The notes beneath the pieces were generated by a model. The model worked only from the letters and a program-made list of their open reading frames with translations. It searched no databases and was not told where the DNA came from. A program made the position numbers and the translations under genes. Shown here piece after piece: positions 17,617 to 25,639 of a DNA stretch of 64,000 bases (position 1 is its first letter; each line of letters starts with the position of its first letter). This DNA comes from Pseudomonas kermanshahensis. Its GTDB lineage: Bacteria; Pseudomonadota; Gammaproteobacteria; Pseudomonadales; Pseudomonadaceae. The stretch covers positions 1,116,001 through 1,180,000 of the forward strand of contig NZ_JABWRY020000001.1 of the NCBI RefSeq assembly GCF_014269205.2, written 5' to 3'.

Positions 17617-18405
17617 ATGGTCAGGCTGGCGCGCAGCACCTTCTACTACCAGCTCAAAAGCCAACAGAAGCCGGACAAGCATGCTGAGCTCAAAGAGCAG
17701 ATACAGCGTGTCTATCACGAGCACAAAAAGCTGTATGGCTATCGACGCGTGGCGCTCGTGATCAGAAACAACGGGACCCTGGTTAACAAGAAGGTCGTTG
17801 AGCGGTTGATGGCTGAGCTAGACCTGAGATCGGTCGTGCGGCCCAAGAAATTCCGTTCCTACCGGGGCGTAGTGGGCAAAGTGGCAATGAATCTTTTAGA
17901 GCGTAACTTCGTGGCTCAACGGCCCAATCAGAAGTGGGTAACCGATGTAACCGAGTTCAAGGTCGCCGAGCAAAAGCTCTACCTCTCACCCGTCATGGAC
18001 TTGTACAACGCCGAGATCGTGGCATACGAAATGGCCAGCCGGCCCTGTTGCAGCCTGGTTGGAAACATGCTGGACAAGGCGCTTGAGAGGCTGGGCGAGA
18101 CGCCAAAGCTGGTGATGCACTCGGATCAGGGCTGGCACTATCAACAGCCTCAGTATCGTCACAAGCTCTATCAGCGCGGCGTAAAACAGAGCATGTCGCG
18201 TAAAGGAAATTGCCTGGACAACGCGGCCATGGAAAGCTTCTTTGGTACGCTCAAGTCAGAGTTTTTCCACCTGAAGCGATTTGAAAGCGTCGAAGAACTG
18301 AAGGCGGGTCTGGATGAGTACATTCATTACTACAACCATGACCGCATCAAGCTAAGGCTTAACGGCCTGAGCCCTGTTGATTACAGGGCTCAGGCTGCTA
18401 GCTGA
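17617..18405 (+). CDS. IS3-family transposase OrfB (DDE integrase domain)
   Basis: 262 residues from the first ATG; the open frame continues upstream to overlap orfA, and the active protein is expected as an OrfAB fusion made by -1 frameshifting near 17558-17563. Catalytic DDE residues are visible: Asp in WVTDVTEFKV, Asp in MHSDQGWHYQ and Glu in AAMESFFGTLKSE. The N-terminal HTH_21 region (YHEHKKLYGYRRVA) and the end YIHYYNHDRIKLRLNGLSP are standard. Nothing is broken. Confidence 0.95.
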   Translation: MVRLARSTFYYQLKSQQKPDKHAELKEQIQRVYHEHKKLYGYRRVALVIRNNGTLVNKKVVERLMAELDLRSVVRPKKFRSYRGVVGKVAMNLLERNFVAQRPNQKWVTDVTEFKVAEQKLYLSPVMDLYNAEIVAYEMASRPCCSLVGNMLDKALERLGETPKLVMHSDQGWHYQQPQYRHKLYQRGVKQSMSRKGNCLDNAAMESFFGTLKSEFFHLKRFESVEELKAGLDEYIHYYNHDRIKLRLNGLSPVDYRAQAAS

Positions 18406-18465
18406 AACTGTCCAACTTTCTGGGGGCAGTCCAGGATTACTCTCTGGCCTAGGCGCTGAAGTTAT

Positions 18466-18507
18466 CCTGTGGGAGCGGGCTTGCCCCGCGAAGAGGCCCG
18501 CACAGGC
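18466..18507. repeat. REP arm, right half of the pair split by IS3
   Basis: Inverse complement of 16957-16998 with a single mismatch. Without the IS the two arms would be separated by about 33 bp, like the other REP pairs in the window. Confidence 0.92.
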
Positions 18508-18519
18508 GATACAAAAGAC

Positions 18520-18840
18520 TCAGTCGTGTTTTTTCATCAAGTGCGGCGACAGGTTCAATTCCCGCCCGCGACGCAGGCGAATACGGCTGCGCCGCCAGAA
18601 GCGCACGCCCAGCCACAGCAACAGCAAGCCAGCCCCGGTGAGGATGCTGGCCAGCGGTTTGTTGGCATTGAGTTCTTGCAGGGCCGGGTAATTGCCCAGC
18701 AGGCCGGCGATGCCGGCCATGGCCAGCAGCACACCCAGCGTTGCCAGCAAGGCGGACAGGCCGGCAGCCAGGCGTGCGCCCCAATTGCGCGGTTCGCGCG
18801 TGCGCAGGCGTTTGGCGTCGAAACTGCCTTTGAGCTTCAT
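18520..18840 (-). CDS. Small two-helix membrane protein of unknown function
   Basis: 106 residues. A basic N-terminus (KLKGSFDAKRLRTREPRNW) leads to helix 1 (about 25-47, LAAGLSALLATLGVLLAMAGIAG), a short loop, helix 2 (about 64-82, LASILTGAGLLLLWLGVRF) and a very basic tail RRSRIRLRRGRELN. I do not recognise the family. ATG 18840 has AGAGGAAA upstream. Its stop is just inside the edge of the REP pair; nearby genes give no hint of function. Confidence 0.75.
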   Translation of the reverse strand: MKLKGSFDAKRLRTREPRNWGARLAAGLSALLATLGVLLAMAGIAGLLGNYPALQELNANKPLASILTGAGLLLLWLGVRFWRRSRIRLRRGRELNLSPHLMKKHD

Positions 18841-18893
18841 TCCGATTTCCTCTGTGGATATCCGGAATTCGACCTGCGCTCGCCCTTTGGGTT

Positions 18894-18912
18894 CCGCCCG
18901 GCTGCCGGGCGG
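18894..18912. terminator. GC-rich 8-bp hairpin downstream of the isochorismatase-like gene
   Basis: CCGCCCGG, loop CTG, CCGGGCGG, about 18 bp past the stop of the minus-strand gene at 18930. There is no T-run, so termination is only suggested. Confidence 0.4.
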
Positions 18913-18929
18913 TCGTTACCCGCCCTAGA

Positions 18930-19520
18930 TCAGATCAGGCTGGCGGTAGGGGCGACACAGGCGAAGTTGTCGGCCATCACGGCCATTTCACACTGGTGAA
19001 TCTGTGCGGCCGGGATGACCCCGTCCTTGAACGCCAGGTCGCGGGTCGCCGAGGCGTCTTCCACCAGGGTGCACCGATAACCATAGTCCTTGGCGCGGCG
19101 CACGGTGGTGCTGACGCTGGAGTGGCTCATGAAACCGCAGACGATCAGGTCCAGGTGGCCCAGCGCCTGCAGGGTGTCGTGCAGCTTGGTGTTCTTGAAC
19201 GCGTTAGGCATGCGCTTTTCGATGACAGTTTCGCCTTCGAGTGGCTCCAGCCCAGGGATGAACTGGCCACCGCTGCCTTGTGGGTCGAAACGGCCACCGA
19301 CAGTGCCCAGGTGACGGACGTGGATGATCGGACGGCCGCTCTTGCGCGCGGCATCGAGCAACCGGGCGATGTTGGCCACGGCCTCGTCCATGCCCGACAG
19401 TGCCAGGGGACCACTGAGGTACTCCTTTTGCGCATCGATGATGATCAGGCTGGCGTGGCTCAGCTTGGCCGGCGGGTAGTCGCGGCCAGTGAGGCGGAAC
19501 ATCGTGGTTGGAACGGACAT
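18930..19520 (-). CDS. Isochorismatase-like (cysteine hydrolase superfamily) protein lacking the catalytic Cys
   Basis: A 196-residue alpha/beta protein of the isochorismatase/nicotinamidase superfamily. Asp29 in LIIIDAQKEY and Lys102 in VIEKRMPNAF fit the catalytic Asp and Lys. The third residue, a Cys in the motif G-x-x-T-x-x-C-V-x-x-T, is Ser135 here (GFMSHSSVSTT). The rest of the domain (RRAKDYGY, TLVEDA) is intact, so this is a real gene with altered chemistry or substrate. Cys128 lies nearby but at the wrong position. ATG 19520 follows AAGGAG; the TTG just before is rejected. Divergent from prmB. Confidence 0.88.
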   Translation of the reverse strand: MSVPTTMFRLTGRDYPPAKLSHASLIIIDAQKEYLSGPLALSGMDEAVANIARLLDAARKSGRPIIHVRHLGTVGGRFDPQGSGGQFIPGLEPLEGETVIEKRMPNAFKNTKLHDTLQALGHLDLIVCGFMSHSSVSTTVRRAKDYGYRCTLVEDASATRDLAFKDGVIPAAQIHQCEMAVMADNFACVAPTASLI

Positions 19521-19700
19521 CAAGGGCTCCTTGGAAGGGCTTTTGTATACCTATTGTCCCTTGCCTTGGCGTCAATGGGAATGGTTGACATCGCAAACAG
19601 CGTGGTTACTGGCCTGTGGCTACCCTTTGGGGAACGCCAAGGAACAATTGTGCGGGTTGGGCTGTTAGACTTTTGTACGGTCTGAATTAGGAGTACCCCC

Positions 19701-20609
19701 GTGATCACATCCCGTCTGCGCACGCTGCGCGACTACATTCGCTGGGCGGTCAGCCGCTTCCACGAGCGCGAGCTGTTCTTCGGCCACGGTGCCGACAACG
19801 CCTGGGACGAAGCCCGCCTGCTGGTGCTGGGCGCCGTGCACTTGCCATGGGAGGTGGCCGACAGCTACCTGGACTGCATGCTCGAGGACGACGAACGCGT
19901 GCGCCTGCAGCACCTGCTCAAGCGGCGTATCGAAGAACGCGTGCCCACCGCCTATTTGCTGGGCGAGGCGTGGTTCTGCGGCATGTCGTTCATTGTCGAC
20001 GAGCGCGTGCTGGTGCCCCGTTCGCCGATTGGCGAGCTGATCGAAAAACGTTTCGAGCCGTGGCTGGCGTCAGAGCCTGCGCGCATTCTGGACCTGTGCA
20101 CCGGGTCTGGTTGCATCGGCATCGTCGCGGCCGAAGTGTTCCCCGAGGCCGAAGTGGTGCTGGGCGACCTGTCGTTCGATGCCCTTGAAGTGGCGAACCA
20201 GAACATCGAGCGTCACGGCCTGGACATGCGCGTCTACACCGTGCAGGGCGATGGTTTCGATGGCCTGCCAGGGCAGCGCTTTGACCTGATCCTGTCCAAC
20301 CCGCCGTATGTCGATGCCGAAGATTTTGGCGACATGCCGGCCGAGTATCACCACGAGCCTGAGCTGGGCCTGGCCTGCGGTAACGATGGCCTGGACCTGG
20401 TGCGGCGGATGCTGGCCGAGGCGGCTGACCACCTGACCGACAAAGGGTTGCTGATTGTCGAAGTGGGCAACAGCCAGGTGCATGTCGAGTCGCTGTACCC
20501 CGAGGTGGATTTCGCCTGGCTGGAGTTCGAGCGGGGCGGGCATGGGGTGTTCATGCTGACGGCTGAGCAGTGCCGGCAGCATCAAGAGCTGTTCAAAGCC
20601 CGGGTTTGA
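19701..20609 (+). CDS. prmB: Ribosomal protein L3 N5-glutamine methyltransferase
   Basis: 302 residues. SAM-dependent methylation of a glutamine in ribosomal protein L3 during 50S assembly. The catalytic NPPY motif is at 200-203 ([14 protein letters not shown]), the SAM loop at [11 protein letters not shown] (131-141), and the N-terminal helical domain ([22 protein letters not shown]) is that of the PrmB/HemK group; placement just upstream of aroC is the usual prmB context. GTG 19701 is used with AGGAG at 19689-19693. The following gene is on the opposite strand. Confidence 0.95.
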   Translation: MITSRLRTLRDYIRWAVSRFHERELFFGHGADNAWDEARLLVLGAVHLPWEVADSYLDCMLEDDERVRLQHLLKRRIEERVPTAYLLGEAWFCGMSFIVDERVLVPRSPIGELIEKRFEPWLASEPARILDLCTGSGCIGIVAAEVFPEAEVVLGDLSFDALEVANQNIERHGLDMRVYTVQGDGFDGLPGQRFDLILSNPPYVDAEDFGDMPAEYHHEPELGLACGNDGLDLVRRMLAEAADHLTDKGLLIVEVGNSQVHVESLYPEVDFAWLEFERGGHGVFMLTAEQCRQHQELFKARV

Positions 20610-20611
20610 GT

Positions 20612-20718
20612 GGGGGCTGCTTTGCAGCCCATCGCGGGTAAACCCGCCCCCACAGGTACAGCGCCGTTCTCAAGGCCAGTGCTGCACCTGTGGGAGCGGG
20701 TTTACCCGCGAAGCAGGC
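20612..20718. repeat. REP pair between convergent prmB and a membrane-protein gene
   Basis: A GGGCTGC-TTTGCAGCCC hairpin and CGCGGGTAAACCCGC-type REP on the left face GTGGGAGCGGGTTTACCCGC on the right. It fills the gap between two converging stops. Confidence 0.85.
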
Positions 20719-20727
20719 GCCACGGTC

Positions 20728-21516
20728 TCAGCGGGTAGCAATCCAGATCAACAACCCGGCCTGAAACATCGCAAATGCCACCAGGCAGGTGATGGTAAAG
20801 CGCAACCCGCCATCTTCACGCCGGTATTTGGCCACCCGCTCATCCCGTTCGCGCAGTTGGCCTTCCATTTCCTGCAGCTGTTGATCGGCCTGCTGCAGCA
20901 AGTTGGCCGCATCGAGAATCTCCACCCGCTGCAGCCGCTCGCTGCTCCAGGCGCCCTTGAGCTGGCCCACTGTGGCTTCAACGGTACGGCCCTTGAGGTG
21001 CTGAGGGTCTTCGTACTCCACTTCGATACCCACCCCGCGCAAGAACTGGTCCCGGCGCAGGCGTGAATCCTCGCTCAGGGCATCCTTGCTCGGCAGTGCC
21101 ATGCCTTCGACCCGGTAATGCGACCACCTGCGCTGCAGCCATTGCACGGCCTGGGCCAGCATGAAGCGGCCGATACCGCGGTTCAGGGGTTCCAGCTGCA
21201 GGCCCTGGTCGCTGCCAATGCGCACCAGGCGCTCGGCGTGGTCGACGCGGATATCCAGGTGGTTCTGTTCTTTGCGCACCTTTTGCCCCGGCAGCTGGAT
21301 TTCCATGCGCAGCAGGCTGTGGGCTTTGTCGTGGCGCTCGGCGTAGCCGAACTGCACAAAGCGCAGGGGGCGGGCGCCGGTGGCGCGGTCGGTGGGCAAG
21401 GGGGCCAGGCGCAACAGCTGGAAGTGTTCGGCGGCAAGGTCGGCCCAAGGCAGCGCGGCGCCGTCCTGGGGTTGTGGCTCGTCGGCCGGCTCTTGGGCGG
21501 CGGGGGCAATAGTCAT
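20728..21516 (-). CDS. Uncharacterised protein with C-terminal coiled coil and membrane anchor
   Basis: 262 residues. The N-terminus (1-50) is Ala/Pro/Gln-rich. The middle (about 85-175) has alternating strands and helices with RGIGRFMLAQAVQWLQRRW, which resembles the acetyl-CoA-binding helix region of GNAT folds, though the match is loose. Residues about 205-242 form a charged heptad region (LLQQADQQLQEMEGQLRERDERVAKY) and a single helix closes the protein (ITCLVAFAMFQAGLLIWIATR). Start ATG 21516 has AAGGA about 8 bp upstream; the longer frame is rejected. I do not recognise the family. Confidence 0.72.
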   Translation of the reverse strand: MTIAPAAQEPADEPQPQDGAALPWADLAAEHFQLLRLAPLPTDRATGARPLRFVQFGYAERHDKAHSLLRMEIQLPGQKVRKEQNHLDIRVDHAERLVRIGSDQGLQLEPLNRGIGRFMLAQAVQWLQRRWSHYRVEGMALPSKDALSEDSRLRRDQFLRGVGIEVEYEDPQHLKGRTVEATVGQLKGAWSSERLQRVEILDAANLLQQADQQLQEMEGQLRERDERVAKYRREDGGLRFTITCLVAFAMFQAGLLIWIATR

Positions 21517-21549
21517 GGGGGCTGTCCTTAGGTTCGGGCATGCGACAAA

Positions 21550-21670
21550 TGGGGCTGCTGCGCAGCCCATCGCTGGCAAGCCAGCTCCCACCAAGGGCGC
21601 GCTGCTCTCAAGGGCACTGCTGCACCTGTGGGAGCCGGCTTGCCGGCGATGGGCCGCCAACGCGGCCCCG
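21550..21670. repeat. REP-like pair (GCTGGCAAGCCAGC variant)
   Basis: GGGGCTGCTGCGCAGCCC, then CGCTGGCAAGCCAGCTCCCA, facing GTGGGAGCCGGCTTGCCGGC and GGGCCGCC. The central triplets differ from the common REP, so this is a diverged subtype. It lies between the hydrolase stop and the start of the next minus-strand gene. Confidence 0.8.
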
Positions 21671-21720
21671 GATTCGCCGCCAATACCGCCTTATCGGCAG
21701 CCCCGGCCAAGACCTGAGGG

Positions 21721-22683
21721 TCAGGCCGATGGCAAATGCTGGATGAACGTAACGATCCGCTCCCCCAGCTCACGGGCCAGTGGCAGCTCGGGGTTGAGGT
21801 AGCTGTCACGCTGTTCGCTCATGGCCTTGGGGCTGATGCGCAGCATGTGGTTCATGCCATCGATCAGCACCAGTTGCGCATCCGGTTTCGCAGCCTTGAG
21901 GCGCTCGGCATCCGTTACGTCGACCTGCACGTCGTTGCGGCCCTGGACGATCAGCGCCGGCATCGGCAATTGCGCGAACGCCGCCGCTGGGTTCTGCCGG
22001 AACAGCGAAATCAGGTACGGCTGCACGCTGGGACGGAACACCTGGCGCAGCGGCGCGGGCACATCCAGGCTGGTCTGCCCAGCCTGCAGGCGGTCGAGCA
22101 AGTCACTGCCACGGGCCAATTGGGCGGGCGGCAGGCGCTGGGCCAGCTGCTCGCGCAGTACGTCGGCCAACGGGCGGCCGACGCCGGCCAAGGTGATCAC
22201 CGCGCTGGCACCTGCCTGTTCGGCGGCGAGGCTGGCGATCAGCGCGCCTTCGCTGTGGCCCACCAGAATCAGCGGGCCGAACCGCGGGTCGGCCTTGAGC
22301 TTGTGGCTCCAGGCAACCACATCGGCGACATAGCGCTCGACGCTGAGGTCACGCTCATCGGGCGTGGCCGGCTGGCTCGCGGCCACGCCGCGCTTGTCAT
22401 AGCGCACGCTGGCAATGTGGTCGTTGGCCAGCACCAGGGCCAGCCGCTTGAGGTTGTCGATACGCCCCGTGGCCGGGTTGTTGCCGTCTCGGTCGGTGGG
22501 GCCGGAGCCCGCGATGATCAACACCACCGGGGGCGGCGTGGCCTGTTGTGGCAGCAGCAGGCTGCCGTGCAGCACGCCCTGCCCGGTGTCGAGGTCGATG
22601 GGGCGCTGCAAGACGGTGGGGGAGGCGGCCTGGGCGAGGCCAGCACAGAGCATGAACAACAAGGCGACGAGGCGCGGCATCAT
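21721..22683 (-). CDS. Secreted alpha/beta hydrolase
   Basis: 320 residues with a signal peptide (RLVALLFMLCAGLAQA, cleavage near residue 19). The hydrolase fold shows an oxyanion segment IIAGSGPTDRDG, the nucleophile elbow GHSEGAL with the catalytic Ser, an Asp in the late VQGRNDVQVD and His in DGMNHML. The GSGPTDRDG motif is typical of periplasmic esterase/peptidase-like proteins of unknown substrate. The first of two adjacent ATGs (22683) is used; no strong ribosome binding site is seen. Divergent from aroC. Confidence 0.9.
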   Translation of the reverse strand: MMPRLVALLFMLCAGLAQAASPTVLQRPIDLDTGQGVLHGSLLLPQQATPPPVVLIIAGSGPTDRDGNNPATGRIDNLKRLALVLANDHIASVRYDKRGVAASQPATPDERDLSVERYVADVVAWSHKLKADPRFGPLILVGHSEGALIASLAAEQAGASAVITLAGVGRPLADVLREQLAQRLPPAQLARGSDLLDRLQAGQTSLDVPAPLRQVFRPSVQPYLISLFRQNPAAAFAQLPMPALIVQGRNDVQVDVTDAERLKAAKPDAQLVLIDGMNHMLRISPKAMSEQRDSYLNPELPLARELGERIVTFIQHLPSA

Positions 22684-22748
22684 GGGGTACTACGGTGGGG
22701 AGATGTCGGTTTGACCCAATGTTTGTGGGAAGGTTCGGTGGGTAGTTG

Positions 22749-22858
22749 CCTGTGCGGGCCCTTTCGCGGGCAAGCCCGCTCCCACAGGATTACCCCTAGC
22801 CTGAAAGCAGTGATATTCCTGTGGGAGCGGGCTTGCCCGCGAAGAGGCCAGCACAGAC
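22749..22858. repeat. REP pair upstream of aroC
   Basis: CTTTCGCGGGCAAGCCCGCT and CCCACAGGA face TCCTGTGGGAGCGGGCTTGC and CCGCGAAGAGG. It lies between two divergent genes, so it is a spacer copy rather than a terminator. Confidence 0.88.
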
Positions 22859-22927
22859 AACCAATCCCTCGGTATTTTTCCGTATACTGCCGCTTTCGTT
22901 CACCTCAGGCAGACTCGCGGAGCGTCC

Positions 22928-24019
22928 ATGTCCGGCAATACCTACGGCAAGCTGTTCACTGTCACCACCGCAGGCGAAAGCCATGGCCCGGCGTTGGTCG
23001 CCATTGTCGATGGATGCCCGCCGGGCCTGGAGATTTCCCTGGCCGACCTGCAGCATGACCTCGACCGGCGCAAGCCTGGCACCAGCCGGCACACCACCCA
23101 GCGCCAGGAACCGGACGAGGTCGAGATCCTCTCCGGTGTGTTCGAAGGCCGCACCACCGGCTGCTCAATCGGCCTGCTGATCCGCAACACCGACCAGAAG
23201 TCCAAGGACTACTCGGCGATCAAGGACCTGTTCCGCCCGGCGCACGCCGACTACACCTACCACCACAAGTACGGTGAGCGTGACTACCGCGGCGGCGGCC
23301 GCAGCTCGGCCCGCGAAACGGCCATGCGTGTAGCGGCAGGGGCCATCGCCAAGAAGTACCTGGCCACCCAGGGCATCACCGTGCGTGGCTACATGAGCCA
23401 GCTGGGCCCAATAGAGATTCCGTTCAAAACCTGGGAATCGGTTGAGCACAACGCCTTCTTCAGCCCCGACCCGGACAAGGTGCCGGAACTCGAGGCCTAC
23501 ATGGACCAGCTGCGCCGCGACCAGGATTCGGTCGGGGCGAAAATCACCGTCGTGGCCGAAGGCGTGATGCCAGGCCTGGGCGAGCCGATCTTTGACCGCC
23601 TCGACGCGGAATTGGCCCATGCGCTGATGAGCATCAACGCGGTCAAGGGCGTCGAGATTGGTGCCGGCTTTGCCAGTGTCGCCCAGCGCGGTACCGAGCA
23701 CCGTGACGAGCTGACCCCGGAAGGGTTCCTCAGCAACAACGCCGGCGGCATTCTGGGGGGGATTTCCTCGGGCCAGCCGATCGTTGCGCACCTGGCGCTG
23801 AAGCCGACCTCCAGCATCACCACGCCGGGCCGTTCCATCGATGTGGAGGGCAACCCGGTGGACGTGATCACCAAGGGCCGTCATGACCCCTGTGTCGGCA
23901 TCCGCGCCACGCCGATCGCCGAAGCGATGATGGCCATCGCCCTGATGGACCACCTGCTGCGCCACCGCGCACAGAATGCCGACGTGAAGGTCAGTACGCC
24001 GGTGCTGGGCCAGCTTTGA
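22928..24019 (+). CDS. aroC: Chorismate synthase
   Basis: Final step of the shikimate pathway: FMN-dependent conversion of 5-enolpyruvylshikimate 3-phosphate to chorismate. The 363-residue product has the three family signatures: [19 protein letters not shown] near the start, [20 protein letters not shown] (about 125-144) and the late [18 protein letters not shown]. Length matches bacterial AroC. ATG 22928 follows GCGGAGCG. A TATACT at 22883-22888 is a possible -10. The class II DAHP synthase at 51.8 kb feeds the same pathway. Confidence 0.98.
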   Translation: MSGNTYGKLFTVTTAGESHGPALVAIVDGCPPGLEISLADLQHDLDRRKPGTSRHTTQRQEPDEVEILSGVFEGRTTGCSIGLLIRNTDQKSKDYSAIKDLFRPAHADYTYHHKYGERDYRGGGRSSARETAMRVAAGAIAKKYLATQGITVRGYMSQLGPIEIPFKTWESVEHNAFFSPDPDKVPELEAYMDQLRRDQDSVGAKITVVAEGVMPGLGEPIFDRLDAELAHALMSINAVKGVEIGAGFASVAQRGTEHRDELTPEGFLSNNAGGILGGISSGQPIVAHLALKPTSSITTPGRSIDVEGNPVDVITKGRHDPCVGIRATPIAEAMMAIALMDHLLRHRAQNADVKVSTPVLGQL

Positions 24020-24061
24020 TCCATTTGTGATTGATGTGCCGAATGCACCGGCACACCTCTG

Positions 24062-24154
24062 TGTAGGAGCAGCCTTGTGCTGCGAAGAGGCCGGTGCAGT
24101 TGGCACATTCGTGCAGTGGTTCTACCGGCCCTTTCGCAGCACAAGGCTGCTCCT
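24062..24154. repeat. REP pair (GCTGCTCCTACA type) downstream of aroC, entered by an IS110-family element
   Basis: TGTAGGAGCAGCCTTGTGCT at 24062 faces CGCAGCACAAGGCTGCTCCTA ending at about 24155. The right arm stops exactly where the IS110-type element begins; its expected continuation CA reappears beyond the far end at 25593. Confidence 0.88.
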
Positions 24155-24170
24155 ATGTATGGACTCGCCC

Positions 24171-24407
24171 ACACTGTCTAGCTGCTTTTGAACTTAGGAA
24201 CCCGGTTGCATCTATGTATCAGGCCTATTCGAGGAAGCTTTTTGCTTCTGGCCAACATCGTGGTGAGCTCGCAGCGTGCCGTTTACATTGAGGCCATTCA
24301 TCAGGCCTGTAGGAGCAGAGGCATCTGTCTGCGACGGTCTTACCAGGGGTCAATGTTCACTAGCAGGGGTTGGAGCGCTCGGCGCCCCGGTGGCATTGCT
24401 CGGTTGA
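24171..24407 (-). ncRNA. Candidate bridge (guide) RNA region of the IS110-family element
   Basis: Non-coding segment between the left inverted repeat and the transposase stop. It holds CCTGTAGGAGCAG at 24306-24318, the REP end that the element has entered, and CTATGTAT at 24212-24219, identical to the left junction at 24153-24160. Both lie against copies of ATCAGGCCT (24218-24226 and 24300-24308). IS1111-type elements are known to place a bridge RNA downstream of the transposase, so two guide loops of similar structure are expected here. Exact RNA ends and folding are not determined. Confidence 0.55.
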
Positions 24408-25511
24408 TCAGAGGCTCATAGCAGCCTCCGAGTTGCTGTTCGGTTTGCGCTGATATACCTGATCGCTCTGCAACAAGGCCCAGATAATGCGCAGATTTCG
24501 ATTAGCCAGTCTGATCGCCGCCTCCTTGCGTCCAAGGCGGGATAGCCAGCGTAAAAGGCGGTGATCGTCTGGCTGATCGGAATCAGGCCTTAGCTGACTC
24601 AAGACAGCATGCGCCCCCTGGATCATCAGGCTGCGTATGTAGCCATCACCTCGCTTGCTCATCCTGCCCAGCCTGATTTTGTTTCCGCTGCTGTGCTGGT
24701 CGGGCACGATACCGAAGAAGGCGGCATACATTCGGCCACTGGCGAAGCGGCTAGGCTCGGTCTGTTTCGCCACGATCGCCGTGGCAATGATTGGGCCCAC
24801 GCCACGAATGGTGATCAACCGCTGTGCGACCTTATCTTCCTGGGCTGTCGCTTCAAGCCGCCTACTCAGCGTCGCAATGCGTTCACCCAGAGAGAGCCAG
24901 TCAGTCAGCAGCTCATCGAGCAACTCGCGCAACAAGTCGGGCAGAGGTAAAGAGGCATCTTCAAGAGCCCGTGGCACATGCGAATTGATCGCCGCATCGC
25001 CTTGAGGCATGGAGACGCCATGCTCTAGCAGCAGGCCACGTATCTGATTACCCAGCGCTGTATGCCGCTTGATGTTGCCGCGCCGGACACGGTGCAGCGC
25101 TTGAATAGCCAGTGCTGTAGTGCTCTTGATCGGGATTGAGGCAATACTGGTATCGCGACCGGCACGCAAAATGGCATGGGCGTCGTTACGGTCATTCTTC
25201 GCGCCGCTGCGGTGTTCGGCAACGCGTTGCGCAGGCAGGATCCGAACCGGATTACCCTTGGCCTGCAGTAGTCTGGCCCAGGCTTGAGCACCAGGACCGC
25301 ACTCCATTAAGACAGTCACCGTCACTGGCAGCTTGATTAGAAAATCATGGAAATTTTGACGGGATTTGATGCGATTTTCGTAGATCACCCGCCCGGTAGC
25401 ATCCTCGCCTGCTAACTGGAAGACCTGTTTGGCCAGGTCTACGCAGAGGGTTGTGCAAAGCTCCACATCAGTGGAAGACAGGGGATCGTGCTTCGAACTA
25501 TGCTTCTTCAT
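24408..25511 (-). CDS. IS110-family transposase (DEDD recombinase)
   Basis: 367 residues. The N-terminal RuvC-like DEDD domain has Asp in LCVDLAKQVF, Glu in LMECGPGAQAW and two Asp in AKNDRNDAHAI. A middle coiled coil (LLRELLDELLTDWLSLGERI) leads to the C-terminal Tnp_20 domain with ITIRGVGPIIATAIVA, FASGRMYAAFFGIVP, and the conserved KIRLGRMSKRGDGYIR that includes the candidate catalytic Ser. The frame is complete. Start ATG 25511 (KKHSSKHD) is preferred to the longer frame, which runs into the inverted repeat. Confidence 0.95.
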   Translation of the reverse strand: MKKHSSKHDPLSSTDVELCTTLCVDLAKQVFQLAGEDATGRVIYENRIKSRQNFHDFLIKLPVTVTVLMECGPGAQAWARLLQAKGNPVRILPAQRVAEHRSGAKNDRNDAHAILRAGRDTSIASIPIKSTTALAIQALHRVRRGNIKRHTALGNQIRGLLLEHGVSMPQGDAAINSHVPRALEDASLPLPDLLRELLDELLTDWLSLGERIATLSRRLEATAQEDKVAQRLITIRGVGPIIATAIVAKQTEPSRFASGRMYAAFFGIVPDQHSSGNKIRLGRMSKRGDGYIRSLMIQGAHAVLSQLRPDSDQPDDHRLLRWLSRLGRKEAAIRLANRNLRIIWALLQSDQVYQRKPNSNSEAAMSL

Positions 25512-25639
25512 GGTCTCGCCCTCGCTGCCGTTGGCTTCTTTGAACGCCACCGTGGCACTGTGATGCCTCGGCGGGGGCGAGTCCATCGATTACACAGTGG
25601 GATCGAGCCGGTACGCTAAACACACCATCGGCCCATTCC

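Larger units (their letters stand above)
17000..18433 (+). mobile_element. IS3-family (IS150-like) insertion sequence, complete
   Basis: 1434 bp bounded by inverted repeats TGGACTGCCCCC at 17000 and GGGGGCAGTCCA ending at 18433; the similarity continues for about 25 bp with a few mismatches (GTTGGACA facing TGTCCAAC). GGA is duplicated on both sides (16997-16999 and 18434-18436), the 3-bp target duplication usual for this family. Two overlapping frames, orfA and orfB, are intact, so the copy looks recent and potentially active. It sits inside a REP pair and breaks no gene. Confidence 0.96.
24156..25592 (-). mobile_element. IS110-family (IS1111-like) insertion sequence in a REP
   Basis: About 1437 bp. 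It has subterminal inverted repeats ATGGACTCGCCC (24159-24170) and GGGCGAGTCCAT (25575-25586), a few bases in from the ends, as in the IS1111 subgroup. No target duplication beyond a shared TA is visible: joining the flanks gives GCTGCTCC-TA-CACAGTGGG, a REP end. It carries one transposase gene, an 81-bp upstream end and a 252-bp downstream non-coding end that may encode a guide RNA. End positions are uncertain by about 2 bp. Confidence 0.9.

Noticed and set aside
18930..19520. Calling the isochorismatase-like gene a pseudogene
   Set aside because: The frame is intact, has a strong ribosome binding site, and only one catalytic residue differs.
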